From NCBI GenBank assembly GCA_946811185.2, contig OX328107.1:25627587-25691586 (forward strand): 64,000 bases of DNA. Direction: 5' to 3'. The stretch is from Hippopus hippopus (taxonomy: Eukaryota; Mollusca; Bivalvia; Cardiida; Cardiidae). The notes below the pieces were generated by a model, which did not search any database, had not been told where the DNA came from, and worked only from the letters and a program-made list of their open reading frames with translations. Shown one piece after another: positions 11,040 through 22,913 of this stretch. A program made the translations under genes and the position numbers. Positions within the stretch are counted from its first letter, which is position 1. Each line of letters opens with the position of its first letter.

Positions 11040-12914
11040 CAGTATGATGACGTCATATCTGGTGTAATAGATGCAATAACCTACTGCAAAACGACCATAT
11101 CATTATTTAAACGCCCAGAATTGCACTATTCTGTTGAAAAGCAACCGTACAGTTTACTCAATTGCATCTAAAAAACGAAATATTGTTGTATCTATCGGAG
11201 CTATACTATAAATTTCAAGTATTTACGGCATTAAAACTAAATAGATCCTGCGAGCGTTTGGGCTAAGACAGGTAATCGTATACATGTTTTGAAAGTACAG
11301 ACTTTTGGATTAAAATCCAATTTAAACGAATAGACCTGGCTGAAGGTCAAAATAATCTATTTTGGCAATAGATTACTATTGAAAGTCCAGACATAAACAC
11401 CATGACACGAAATAACAATAAAAGTCCTATATAAGTGTTTATCTTTCTTATATGCGTCGGGTCACATTAAAGGTGGGTATTTAGATTTTTCACATCTCAC
11501 CAAATTAAAAAATATATATATCACTGAGATTTATATGAAAAAACAATACAAATCATCAATAATTAAGAATCATAAAATTACAAAAAAAATTTTTTTTGAC
11601 GGTGTTCCCTTAAAAGGCTACGTAGCCTCTTAAGGTATTTTTAGATTTCGCGCCAAAAATCAAAAAAGCATTGTGGGAATGTCAAGTGACTTGCACGTGA
11701 CTAATGACGCTTAAATTCCATAACATAACAAACATGTAATTATTTTCCATAATGTCTTTTTCGGACGCTATGTTTGAAGCTTCGTCTGTGTATTTCTGGT
11801 ATGTAAATGAGCGAGTTGCTCATGTAAAAATAGACCGTGTTTCCCGTCGGTGTCGATCTGGGCCGTAGTAAATCCCTAATTTCTCTTGTTGTCGGATGGT
11901 TTTCGACTATTGGGGTTTTATGAATGAAAATTAAAAGGCTTTGGGAGTATAAGGATAATTTTTTTTGTATTTTTGTAAAATTTTCGCCCCAAAATCTGAA
12001 GGGCCACCTTTAAAACCCCTTGTCAAACAATCACGTGTGTTTATCAAGTCATTAAATTTTGGTACAGAGTTAACAATAACATGTCAGAAAAATCTGTTAA
12101 CTATGAGCCTACATTTTATTCAGTATATCGAGTACACTGCGGAGAAAAGAAATCTAGATCGGACTCTGTTCTAGAAAATGTTGTCTGATTATAGATTTAC
12201 ATGGTCCAACAAATTGAAAACGTGTTTTAACAACACTTAAGAAAAAGCCTTCTGAAAACATTGTTGGAAAAGGAGAAAATCCATGTAACTATAATTTCTC
12301 CCAACTTTTGAAAAACGAATCCCATCATATCATCCACATTTTATCTTTTGTGAAGTTATGTTCTCAATCTGGGCTGGTCTAAAATGCCTTCGTGTTTAAG
12401 AAGATACGCTAATTTCTCAGTCCCAGTCGAATTCTGCTTGTGGGGAATTTACTGTAGTTGATCGATCAACATTTCATTATAACGCCCACCCCCTAACGAA
12501 TTTTACACACGACAAAAAATAACTACAATAGTCAATGGGCTTGCGTGACGACAAATTTTCGAGAAAAAAAAAATTCACTCGCTAAAAAAAACCCCGCCAA
12601 TCAGCTGACGATTTTGGTCTTGCATTAATTTCCCCATATTCCTAAATTAGTAACTTTGAGGCAATCGCGCATAATAGGTATAATACATCAGCTTAGACTA
12701 TTGTTACACGTTCTAAAATTTTTTTGCCCATCTTAAACCTACCGATCAATCTCGTATTTCGACGAATGAGGAAAAGGCTTTATTTCGGTGATCTGCATTT
12801 TCTACTTCTTTCCTCAATGCTTTTAAATGCCATTTCAGAGAAAAAAAAAAAAGTTTTGTCATCTGCAAATTTTTCTTATATGGACAAATTCAAAGTCTGA
12901 TAGTTTGGTAGCGA

Positions 12915-13086
12915 GTTAACTCTTTACCACACTGTGAAATGTTAGACTAGTCCAAATTAAAAGCACTTGTTGGCGAGCAATAAAAAGTGGCTCAATGATA
13001 GATTTGTCTGTGGTAACATTTTCTACTTTTCAAACGATTTCTTTAAAAGCCTTCTTAACTTTACATTAGGGATGGTGTGGTAAAGC
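12915..13086 (+). repeat. Family 1 MITE with internal deletion
   Basis: Has the left block TTAACTCTTTACCACAC and the right end GATGGTGTGGTAAAG but lacks the central palindrome. Confidence 0.6.
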
Positions 13087-13237
13087 GTTCTAGTTTTTAC
13101 ATTGACGTTCAACGGGGTTCTACATGACGTTTTACCGTCAACTAAATGTGCTGACGCAATACAAAGTAACTCTCTTGTGCCATACGAAACTGAACAACAT
13201 GCAGACGACTTTTGACGTGTTTTATGGAACCAATATT

Positions 13238-13466
13238 TGAATTCTTTACCAAGCGACAAAATTATAAACCTGTCCAAATTAAAAGCAATTACAGACAACA
13301 AAGAAAGGGTGTCCCAAACGACTAAATTTGATTTTTCAAGGATAGAAAACTTTGTGGAAAAAGTAGAAAATGCTGGTTACCAACATTTTCTCCTTTTCCC
13401 ACGAAGTTTTCAGAAGGCTTCTTCTTCTGGGTCGTTAAAATCCGGAATGTAGTGGTAAAGGATAAG
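13238..13466 (+). repeat. Family 1 MITE upstream of the peptide precursor gene
   Basis: Centre GAAAATGCTGGTTACCAACA near 13366, right end GTGGTAAAGGAT. It lies about 480 bp before the signal-peptide exon. Confidence 0.75.
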
Positions 13467-13943
13467 ACACTGGGACAAAAGAAGAAACTGCTTGTGACGG
13501 GAAAGTTATCCTTGAAGAACAACATTATCACGTGTTTTCATACATTACAACAATATCTAATTATTTTCAACAATATTTACTAGAATCTTTCAAAAGTCGA
13601 CAGCGAATTTGTTTTGCGGAGGGGCGGGGGACAGTTTACTGAAATAGTGTAATTCAACCATTCTTAACTCTAATATCTAATCTAAACAGAAGTATGACTG
13701 AAATTTTATTGAGCGTATTTACTATTACTATTTATCTGGTGAAGGATGGGTCAAAAAGCGGCTTACGTCAATATATCACGCCGCGGTAAACTAAATGTTC
13801 AATTCACTGTGCAAATATTTTTGTATAGTACATAGATATCAATTAAAACTACGTCAAAATTGAATTTAAAACCTATTACTTACAGGCTCTTAAAAGTATT
13901 AGACAACGCTAGGAATCGCAACAGTTGAAACTTGACGTTCATA

Positions 13944-14001
13944 ATGAGAGGAACATTTATTCTCAGTGTAGTTTTACAAGTTTTATTATTTCCGCAATTA
14001 G
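13944..14001 (+). CDS. Secreted peptide precursor, exon 1 (signal peptide)
   Basis: Encodes MRGTFILSVVLQVLLFPQL plus the first base of Gly20, then a GTAAGA donor. This is a clean signal peptide: a basic N-terminus, a hydrophobic core, and a likely cleavage near G20-S22. The phase matches exon 2 at 15585. Confidence 0.82.
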
Positions 14002-14029
14002 GTAAGACGTTAACACATAGTATTCTAAC

Positions 14030-14203
14030 GGCAACTTACAGGTTTTGCAAATGGCGTAGATTCAGATCAGACTGCACAGAACGTGCATTGTGATCGTGGA
14101 TCTAATTCGTCCGTCAACTGAATCTATGACCCAAACTTATCATCAGCGACAATCAGCTTTCAGCAATCAGAAAAGAAAAACTTTAGTCGGCAGCGAAAGA
14201 GTT
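14030..14203 (+). repeat. Family 2 MITE, diverged
   Basis: Core CAGACTGCACAGAACGTGCA near 14078. A second fragment with GTGTAGATCAAGATCAGACT follows at 14220. Confidence 0.55.
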
Positions 14204-14521
14204 TAGCAGTTTTGCAGACAGTGTAGATCAAGATCAGACTTCACAGCATAAGCAACCTGCTTTTCTGTTTTGAAAGTCCGACACTGCATGACAAATTCTA
14301 GGGAACTCAACTGGCTTTGCGATCTGAGGGTCTTTTTAGTTTTTCCTAATTTAATCAAAAACTGATCACTTCGTTCACTAACTATCCGTATTCTAATTGT
14401 TTATTTAAATCAATGAAAGTCAATACTTTATGTGGCTGTGTCTATCATAATCAATATAAATATAGATCTAATCATGTATTATTTCTAACAATATCAATAT
14501 ACATATCATAATAAATTATCA

Positions 14522-14661
14522 ATCCTTTACTAGACAATAAAATTTAAGACTTGTCCAAATTAAAAGCATTTGCAGGCTATAGTTCAAACGTGGCTGAAAT
14601 GATGGCATGTGTCTTAGATGGGGTGGACATCGTTGGACAAGGAGGGAAATACTAGTTACCA
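14522..14661 (+). repeat. Family 1 MITE, 3'-truncated
   Basis: Starts CCTTTACTAGACAATAAAAT and stops at the centre (ACTAGTTACC). Confidence 0.6.
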
Positions 14662-14705
14662 ATTTGATTTTTCGAGTTGTTTATATACTGTTTTTATCTT
14701 TTGTT

Positions 14706-14735
14706 ATTTATTTATTTGTTTATTTATTTATTATT
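14706..14735 (+). repeat. (TTTA)n microsatellite
   Basis: TTTATTTATTTGTTTATTTA tetranucleotide run. Confidence 0.8.
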
Positions 14736-14879
14736 CTATCTATTTTTTATTTCATAGTTACTAAGAACAATTTTGTTGCAGTAACTATATGATATTGTTA
14801 TGGTAATTAAGACCTCTAAACAGAGGAAAAGAAAAACGAAATGCTATGACATTTTAAAGCAAACGAAAATCAAAACTAC

Positions 14880-14995
14880 TACGGCCGTAACCAACTACAC
14901 TGCGTGCAGTGTAGATCAAAGATCGGACTTAACGCTCTGATCAGCCTGATTTTAATCCACACTGTCCGCAAACACATACAGTTGTGCTCTATAAT
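14880..14995 (+). repeat. Family 2 MITE fragment
   Basis: GTGTAGATCAAAGATCGGAC and the reverse AATCCACACTGTCCGC are present. The middle is decayed. Confidence 0.5.
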
Positions 14996-15043
14996 TTTTT
15001 TTTCACAAAGTACCAATCTACATTCGGTTAGCCCATTTGGTAG

Positions 15044-15266
15044 TTAATCCTAAAAGTGCCTTCACGAAATAAAGTCGCCTTTGCGGCTAGTGTAGTTTAA
15101 AGATCAGACTGCATAAAACGTGCAGTCTGATCTTTGATCTACGCTGTCCGCTTTGCTAAACTCTGGACAACAGTAGCCTAACTTTGAAAATGCAGCTAGT
15201 TATTTGGGTCTTATTTCTAGACTGAAAATGTCTGTAAGGTTGATTCAGCGCGGTCAGGATCAATCC
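15044..15266 (+). repeat. Family 2 MITE
   Basis: Left TTAATCCTAAAAGTGCC, core GACTGCATAAAACGTGCAGT with flanks AAAGATCA/TGATCTTT, right TGATTCAGCGCGG. Confidence 0.72.
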
Positions 15267-15349
15267 GTAAGTTACTGAGCACAGCTTTACAAATGCTGTT
15301 TTGATGACAATGCAGGTCTTACGTACCGACCCTCATGTCATCATAACTT

Positions 15350-15542
15350 TTTACCGAACGACAAAATTTTAGACCTGTCCGTTTTCAACTTTGGGTCAAA
15401 CGATGGAATGTTGTTGAAGGGGTAACAAACATAGTGGAAAAAGGAGAAAATTCTGGTTTCCAGCATTTTCTTCTTTTTCTACAATGCTTTCAAAAGCTTT
15501 CATTCTCAGTGTTGTTAAAACTTAGGATGGTGTAGTAAAGGC
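15350..15542 (+). repeat. Family 1 MITE in the precursor intron
   Basis: Left block AACTTTTTACCGAACGACAA, diverged centre AAATTCTGGTTTCCAGCATT. It ends about 40 bp before the exon 2 acceptor. Confidence 0.7.
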
Positions 15543-15584
15543 CCCATTATCCTATTTAATCAATCTCTGTCTTGTTTTGTGTAG

Positions 15585-16087
15585 GATCGTCAAGACCAAA
15601 TGCCAGGGAATTTGTGAGGCCGAAGAGAAGTTTATCGAGAGGATCAAGTTGGACATACGACCAAAATGGCGCACTTGCGGAAATCGAGACCGTACACCTA
15701 CGGCCTAAACGAAGTACACACACTCACATTCGTCCTAAACTGACCGATCCCAATGATGAGCAAATATTCAGACAGAAACGAAGTGAGGATAGAATTAACA
15801 AAATCATTGAAAATCAGAGTGGAAGAAGCCGTCCCAAAAGATCTAGAATCTCTGACTTACTGTGGATGAATACCTTGAGCTCTGATGTCAAATCTCGTCT
15901 ACTAGAAAGAACGGAAGCGCAAATACGACAACACAAGAAACGGTTCTTGTCTAACACAGCATTTTTGAAAAAACTTTGTGAAAGAAAACGCGGGAGTACA
16001 GACTCTTTGAGATCACTCTTTAAAAACATTGAATCTCGAAATGTGGACAGCAAAGGTTGGGGAAACCCCGCACTTCCCCCCATGTAG
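15585..16087 (+). CDS. Secreted peptide/prohormone precursor, exon 2
   Basis: Encodes residues 20-186 of a 186-residue precursor after the acceptor TTTTGTGTAG. Furin sites are RPKR (31-34, 59-62, 102-105) and RQKR (82-85), each followed by Ser; further basic sites are KKR (137-139) and RKR (153-155). Predicted peptides begin at S35, S63, S86 and S106. The S106 peptide starts SRISDLLWMNTLSSDVKS; its I-S-D...M...L...S pattern can be laid without gaps on the V-S-E...M...L...S start of parathyroid hormone. Its later LLERTEAQIR...KKRFL stretch instead recalls molluscan egg-laying/CRH-like hormones. No Gly precedes a basic site, so amidation is not predicted. Only one Cys (151) is present. Precursor status is well supported; the family is unresolved. 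Confidence 0.8.
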
Positions 16088-16181
16088 TTAATACATTAAG
16101 CAGAAACAAGAAAGAGCTTAAAAAAAAAAAAAGAGATAGACGGCGTAAAATTACCGTAATTACGCCTGCAGTGGCTCTATG

Positions 16182-16187
16182 AATAAA
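16182..16187 (+). terminator. Candidate polyadenylation signal of the peptide precursor gene
   Basis: AATAAA lies about 95 bases after the stop codon at 16087 and is followed by GT/T-rich sequence. It is a reasonable poly(A) signal on the plus strand. Confidence 0.5.
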
Positions 16188-16309
16188 CATGTCCACATTT
16201 TCTACCAATCGCAAACTCTTATTTATTCGAATACATCTATACCAAGAAGTGGATCAAAAGCCAGCACATTCAGCTACGCCAAAAAAAAAAAAGGAAACAT
16301 AATTTTAAA

Positions 16310-16692
16310 AACTCGTCACCTCCTGAAACAAGTGTTAAGCAGATAAATGAAAACGTTTAAGAAAATATGGACAGGTAGAGGAAAATAGTAGTGCAGCAGA
16401 ATCATGTAAGTGATTGAAATAGGCATGAATGTCTCCTCTAATGTTAAGGAAACATGCATATAAAGTTTCAGGTCATTCCAACATAAAAAGACAAAGTTAT
16501 ATTGTAGAGAAGCATGAAAAGCTGTAAAAAAAAAAATAATCAATAGGGAATAATTCCAAAAGGGCATTAAGTAAGGTTACGGCTCCAGTGCATTGCACTT
16601 TTCGTAACTGCAACAAACATGTTTACCAAATCTCAAAGCAATTTGACTTCAGGTGACAAAGTTCCGTTCCGAACAAGCATGAAATACTGTAA
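16310..16692 (+). repeat. Second copy of the first units of the 17.5-18.7 kb element
   Basis: Highly similar to 17540-17882, including the anchor AGTAGTGCAGCAGAA. It is cut off where the element at 16693 begins, so it is an older copy broken by a later insertion. Confidence 0.6.
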
Positions 16693-17302
16693 CTAGAGGC
16701 GCTTGAGCGCCTGTATGGCTCCACAGGCCTGATATTTCTATAATGGCGAAAGGAAGTTTTTAACAATTATCATTCAATCCTGCATTTTAGCTCACTGAAG
16801 AAACAATTTGGTAGACAACCACCATAGGAACTTACCTGCAAAACAACAATGAAATCCAATGAATAGTTTTAGAGAAGAAATTTTTCAAAGATTTTACTTT
16901 ATACCATAAAAGGAAAATGAGTCTCCCATAAAGGCCATGTTTTTTGACAGATCTTTTTTTTTTTTAAAGGAATTCTGTAAACCTGTATCTAAGGAACATT
17001 CCTGCAAAATAATAATGCTATCCAAATAGCGGTTTGGGTGGAGAAGATTTTTAAAGGTTTTTTACTTTGGTTGCCATGGCAACCAGAATTCTTCATGGAA
17101 CACAATTATTTGAAGGAATTTGAAAGAAGACCACCAAAGGAACATTCCTGTGAAATTTGGTAAAAATCCAGTCAATAGTTTCTGAGGAGAAGTTTTTTAA
17201 AGAAAAAGTTTACGGACGCACGCACGGACGAACGGACGGACGGACGCACGACGGACACAACGCCATGACAATAGCTCTCTGGCCTTCGGCCAGTGGAGCT
17301 AA
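16693..17302 (+). mobile_element. Pearl/HINE-type element with (ACGG)n microsatellite
   Basis: Starts at CTAGAGGCGCTTGAGCGCCT (a hairpin). It has three diverged repeats around AGGAACATTCCTG and a GGACGGACGG run near 17215-17250, and ends in the hairpin CTGGCCTTCGGCCAG followed by TGGAGCT. Confidence 0.6.
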
Positions 17303-17486
17303 AAATGAAGATCATTTAGCCCCCTTTTTTCATGACATGGCATTTCATGAAATAAAATCAAATAACTATTGTCTGTGGCTTAATAAAGATGAAGTTTAAT
17401 TGCATTTTGTCCAGTAATGAAAGAGATATTGGTCCATAATGAAAATATTTGTCAAGCCCCCTTTTTCCATGACATGACATTTAATG

Positions 17487-18757
17487 AACAAGAGTGGCAA
17501 ATTGTCGCAAGATACGCCCGTCCCACCGACAGTTGTCGAGGGGGGATAATAATCGTAAAGGGCAGGTACAGGAAAATAGTAGTGCAGCAGAAATCATGTA
17601 AGTGATTGAAATAGGCATGAATGTCTCCTCTAATGTTAAGGAAACATGCATATGTTTCAGGTCATTCCAACATGAAAAGACAAAGTTATATTGTACAGAA
17701 GCATGAAATGCTGTAAAAAAAAAAAAATGAATAGGGAATAACTCAAAAAGGGCATTTGGTAAGGTTACGGTTCCAGTGCATTGCACTTTTCATAACTGCA
17801 ACAAACATGTTTACCAAGTCTCAAGTCAATTTGACTTCAGGTGACAAAGTTCCGTTCCGGACAAGCAAGAAATACTGTAAAAATGAAGATAAAAGTGGAA
17901 TTACTCAAAATCCGCGCTAGGTAGAGTTATTGTTCTTGCGCACTGTACTCCGTAATATTGCAACAAACATGCATACCAAGTTTGAAGTCGTTCTGACTTC
18001 AGATGACAAAGTTATATTCCAGACAAGCACTAAATGCTGTAAAAATGATCGAAGGGAAATAACTCAGACAGCTCAAGGTAGAGTTACAATTCTTACGCAC
18101 TGCACTTCCAAATATTGCAACAAATAAGCATACCATATTTCAAGTCATTCCTACTTAAGATGAGAAAGTTATGCTCCCGACAAGCAAGAAATGCTATGAA
18201 AATGAAGATCTAAGGGGGAATAACTCAAAATTTGTGCTAGGAAGAGTTATGGTTCTTGTGCACTGCACTCCGTAATTTTTCAAACAAACATGCATACCAA
18301 ATTTGAAGTTGTTCAGACTAAAAATGACAAAGTTATATTCCGGACAAGCGGAAAATGCTGTAAAAATGACGATCAAAGGGAAATTACTCAAAGACAGCAC
18401 AAGGTAGAGTTATGTTTCTTTCGCAATGCACTCCATATTATTGCAACGAACACAAATGCCAAGTTTCAAGTCAATCGGACTGGAGATGACAAAGTTATGC
18501 TCCGGACAAGCAGAAAATGCTGTAAAAATGACGATTAAAGGGAAATAACTCAAAGACAGCAAGAGGTAGAGTTATGGTTCTTTCGCACTGCACTCCGTAT
18601 TATTGCAACAAACACAAATGCCAAGTTTCAAGTCAATCGGACTGGAGATGACAAAGTTATGCTCCGGACAAAGAACTGGACGCCGCCCGCCCGCCCACCC
18701 TCTCATACGCCATGGGTGATCCCATAATACGTCCCGTCTTTGACGGGGGTATAAAAA
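17487..18757 (+). mobile_element. Helitron-like (HINE/Pearl-type) element with ~160-bp minisatellite
   Basis: Begins AACAAGAGTGGCAAATTGTC and ends after a GC-rich stretch with CCCGTCTTTGACGGGGGTAT. About six tandem units of 155-165 bp start near 17766, 17924, 18079, 18244, 18405 and 18569, each with the anchor GTTCTT..GCACTGCACT. The unit length and layout match Pearl/BIV160-type bivalve elements; that assignment is an inference. Confidence 0.65.
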
Positions 18758-18892
18758 GGTATATTGATGCTCATCACCTTTTTAAATGTTATTATGTTTA
18801 AATGTTATTATATACAAATGTTATCGTAGAAATGATATTCACGAAATAAAAATCACAACTAAATCAGTAGTATGTTTTCACTGTAAAATCGC

Positions 18893-19140
18893 CCAGCCCC
18901 ACAGCCCGATCAGTAACATACATGGTTTGAAAGCATAGTGTTGCTCTTTAAAATCTCCAGCTTGGCCAGTTTCTTTCTGACATTTGATAACAACCGTTTC
19001 AGCAGGATTTATTTTTCTCCAACCACGGATCATTTGTTTGACTATTGTCATATGGGAAAGCAGCCAGTGGGTTGAAAAATATATTGTGCAGAGTAATGGA
19101 AATAGAAACTCCAGGTAAGCATGGATAGGTGCACTGGCCA
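18893..19140 (+). repeat. SINE, same body as at 40.3 kb
   Basis: The head is diverged (AGCCCGATCAGTAACATACA). The body has GGAAAGCAGCCAGTGGGTTG and AACTCCAGGTAAGCATGGAT. Confidence 0.55.
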
Positions 19141-19149
19141 GTGCAATAT

Positions 19150-19397
19150 AACTAAAATAACAAGCAATTTCATTGGAATGATATCCCCCTCAGAAAAATT
19201 TACTTGACCGCGTAACTTGAAATCGCTCCCAGTCGGCCATTTTTCATCGAATCAAAAAAGAAGCGTATCGGCGGAATGGGTTATTGTACACATGTATAAA
19301 GTTTCATGAAATTCCGTCCAATGGTATTGGAGATATTCTCCCGGACGGACGGACGGACAACGCTAAAACTATATCCCTTCGCCTTCGGCGGGGGATA
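19150..19397 (+). mobile_element. Short Pearl/HINE-type element with (GGAC)n
   Basis: Carries CGGACGGACGGACGGAC near 19342-19358 and the terminal hairpin CCCTTCGCCTTCGGCGGGGG followed by ATAATAAT. This is the same end design as the elements at 17.3, 45.8, 46.3 and 54.2 kb. The left border is approximate. Confidence 0.55.
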
Positions 19398-19584
19398 ATA
19401 ATGCTGAAGATGGCATTAAAAAAAAAACAAACCAAACCAAACAGATTACTATACTACAAATGACGGAAATAAAATATGTATCATGTCTTCACTGTTCCTC
19501 CTTTGCATAATACTGGTATAACTACATCCAGTGAATTTCTGATAAAAACCATGATAAGCTTTGTTGTTCAATAGCTGATTTACC

Positions 19585-19690
19585 CTGAGAGCCCAAGGCC
19601 CAGCTTAGGTGGCTTTTGCAGACAGTGTAGATCAAGATCAGACTTCACAGACTGTGCAGTTTAATCTTGAATCTATACTGTCTGCTTCTT
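19585..19690 (+). repeat. Family 2 MITE fragment
   Basis: CAGTGTAGATCAAGATCAGA and TTGAATCTATACTGTCTGC form the foldback core. Confidence 0.6.
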
Positions 19691-19899
19691 TGTTACATGT
19701 TCTGGCTAGAATAACTCTATTTCCCCACCATCTTTTTGACAAAGATTTCTTTCAGAGGTCTAATAAACACGGGATTGCTTGGTACAGAGTAAAACAAGAA
19801 ATTACTTAAAAAACAATAGTATATATACAGTTTTCATTCACAATGACCTGATTCTTGTTTCTTTCACTTTAATTTTTAAGTCTGCCAACATTTAAAAAC

Positions 19900-21212
19900 A
19901 AGAGGGCTATGATAGTTCATAAAGTTACTCAACTGAGCGTTTTGACCCAACATGACCCATTTCAAATGCCATCCAAGATATGAAGACAGACATTCTAACA
20001 AACTTTCATGAGTATTGGACTAAAAATATGGCCTCTATAGTGTACACAAGCTTTTTCTAGGATTTGTCTCAGTGACCTAATTTTCAATCTAACATGACCC
20101 ATTTTTAAACCTATTGTAGGTATCATCAAGATAAATATTCTGACAAACTTTCATGAGTACTGAACTGATAATGTGACCTCTACAGCATACACAATGATTT
20201 CCTATAATTTGTCTCTGTGACCTACACTTTGGCCCAACATGACAATTTTCAGACTAATCCAAGATATTATCAAGAAAAAATATTCTTAACAATTCTTACC
20301 AGTATATTACTGAAAATGTGGCCTCTAGAGCGCACAGAGTTTTCTAAAGATCTGACCTGGTGACCTAGTTTTTGACCAAACATTCTGACCAAGTTTCATG
20401 AATACTGGACTGAAATGTAGCCTCTAGAGAGTAATCAGGATTTTTTTAAAGATCTGAATAGCTGATCTAGTTTTTCTCCCCACATAACCTGTTTTCGAAC
20501 TCATCCGAGATACAATCAAGAAAAATATTCTGACAAAGTTTCAAGGGTATTGGACTGAAAATAGTAGTCTTGAGTGTACACAAGGTTTCAAAGATCTGGC
20601 CTGGTGACCTTGTTTTTGACCCAGCGTGACCCATTTTCGAATTCATCTCAGATAACATCAAGACAAACATTCTGACCAAGTTTTATGAGTATTAGACTAA
20701 AAGTGTGGCATATACAAAAAGGGAGTACACAAGGTTTTTAAAGATTCGACCTAGTGACCTAGTTTTTGACCCAACATGACTCCTTTTCAAATCAGCCCGA
20801 GGTATCATCAAGATGAACATGTTGACCAACTTCCATGAGTACTGAACAGAAAATGTGGCACATAGAAGGTACACAAGGTATTTTAAAGATTTGATATAGT
20901 GACATAGTTTCTGACCTGACTTGATCCATTTTCAAACTTGTCAAAGATATTATCAAGACAAACATTCTGAACAGAGAGTGTACACAAGGGTTTTCAAAGG
21001 TCTGACCAGGTGACTTTATTTTTGACCCATTGTGAGCCATTTTCAAACTCCTTCAACATACTATCAAGACAAACATTCTGAACAAGTTTCATGAGTATTG
21101 GACCAAAAATGAAGCCTCTAGAGTGTACATGAGGTAAAAGTTGACACAGGACAGACACAGCATGATCACAAAGCTCACATTGAGCACTTTGTGCTCTGGT
21201 GAAAAAAAGCTC
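19900..21212 (+). mobile_element. Helitron-like element with ~145-bp tandem repeats
   Basis: Starts AACAAGAGGGCTATGATAG. It contains about eight or nine diverged units around TTTTGACCCAACATGACCCA, spaced roughly 140-150 bp (near 19939, 20082, 20227, 20369, 20474, 20613, 20765, 20908 and 21021). It ends at the hairpin GAGCACTTTGTGCTC near 21182. Short open frames on its minus strand are only repeat translations. Confidence 0.65.
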
Positions 21213-21829
21213 ATGTGAACTAAAAACATTATTAATCAAAGCGTTGAGAACACTGAAGTGGTATTTGTCAAGGAAACCATTGTGTGGAATTAATAATTTG
21301 AAAGAAAAGGAGAAATATTATTCAAATATTGGCTTGACGAAGCAAATAAATAATTTTTTCGTTAAAGGGAGTGTACTCACGACAAAGTTAGGATTATTTG
21401 TGTATTGGTGGTCTCCCATTGATCATTAGGAGTCAGGAGTAACGTCCCTTGACAATAGGATGCACGATGGATAGAGAGAGAAACCATATGAATATATCAA
21501 ATAAAATTAAGTTTGTAACTGAAAACTATGATTTTGAAATATATTTGGCCGTTAACATTTAATTCCCAACATTAAAATCAATTATTTCGATATATAAATA
21601 TTCATGCCCAATCAAATGGAGTAGCGCACAATCATGGGACGAACAAGCCATGGGACGAACTGGTTTTGGAACAAAAAAGCCCAGGACCAAGCGATCAGTA
21701 GACAAATTTTGTATATATCATTGCACCAATAGAAAGATATGGGCGAGTGAAGCTATTTTCAATCAAGAATTAATATTTTCACGATCGATGGCCTCACCTA
21801 GTGTATTTTAACATGCCATTTCCAATTAC

Positions 21830-22180
21830 ATATCCGAGTGCTACCGAAAAACTCATTTGTCTGAGAAAAATTGAGTTTAATTGGGTTTATTTCCTTCGGC
21901 TTTGCACAAAATACGATACAGAGCTCCAGATAGAGGGAATGATTTTGGTTTTAAAATAGAAATTGTTAATAATTCTCCACTAAACCCTATGTTGTGGGTA
22001 TTCATTAGAACTGTCTCATCGAGACAATTCTACTGAGTACCCACAAAATAGGGTTTCAAAGAGAAATAATGGATTTAGAATACCATAACTCCCTCTTATC
22101 TGGAGCTCTGACGATACATAGTCTTCAAAATTCAATATTGAACTCATAGTGGTATTGTCTTCGACAAATACCACAAAAAC
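21830..22180. repeat. Foldback element in the peptide precursor-P3H interval
   Basis: Long inverted repeat. CAGAGCTCCAGATAGAGGGA pairs with TCCCTCTTATCTGGAGCTCT, and AAACCCTATGTTGTGGGTA pairs with TACCCACAAAATAGGGTTT. The outer borders are approximate. Confidence 0.65.
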
Positions 22181-22913
22181 AACAACATACTAGAAATGTA
22201 AATGTTCTTTATTTTGATTCTGTAAAGCCTTCTACCACATCAGAAATACTCAGGAACATAATTATGTTTAAAAACAAGGTAAATCATTTTTGGATATCAA
22301 AATTTGATTTGCGTAGTGTAAACATTTCTATATAAAAAGTAAATTACACATATAAACACATACAAAATAAAATCCAAAAAACAGAATGAAATTCAACAGC
22401 ATAATCACAAATTCCTTCTTTTGCTAACCCTGGAAAAAAAAAAAGCAAGGTAGGCAGGTGCCAATGCAACACAGGATGCAGTTGCTTTTTTCAGTGAAAA
22501 AACTTACGTTAAAAAAAAAACCTGAATAACTGTGTCCAAAGTATTTTGAGAGTTACCAGCCTTTCTAGTACACTTTCCCTTTTGAAACTTTATAACCAGA
22601 CTAGGTTTGAAGTAATAATGAGATAAAGTCGAAGTTAAATAGACAACACAGACATAGCTATAGCAATATTTTGATATTTTCTTTGAAAACAGTCAAGCTA
22701 GAAAAAAGAGCTTGTTAAAGCACACATGTAAATCTAGCATGAACAATGATGAGCAAAACAGCTAATGTTTTGAATTTGGACCAGCATGTTGCTTTCTTTT
22801 GAAGCAAGGGGACCACAATGGTCTTCACTTGTTCACCACAGTTAACAGAAACAACTGATTACATTTATGGCTGATGCCACATACAAAATTTTGAAGCTTC
22901 AACTGAATCCCAA

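Larger units (their letters stand above)
6650..13943. other. Intergenic interval between kinase exon and peptide precursor gene
   Basis: Contains MITEs, homopolymer runs (7218, 7326, 8300) and a 13-bp hairpin at 7163-7194. The open frame at 8524-8868 is low complexity and not recognisable as a protein. No gene supported. Confidence 0.5.
14002..15584 (+). other. Intron of the peptide precursor gene
   Basis: This is a 1.58-kb intron with GTAAGA..GTAG borders. It contains MITE copies at 14030-14203, 14522-14661, 14880-14995, 15044-15266 and 15350-15542 and a (TTTA)n run near 14706-14735. No coding signal was seen. Confidence 0.6.

Noticed and set aside
17157..18538. Several open frames of 60-100 codons
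   Set aside because: They are translations of the minisatellite units and the (ACGG)n run.
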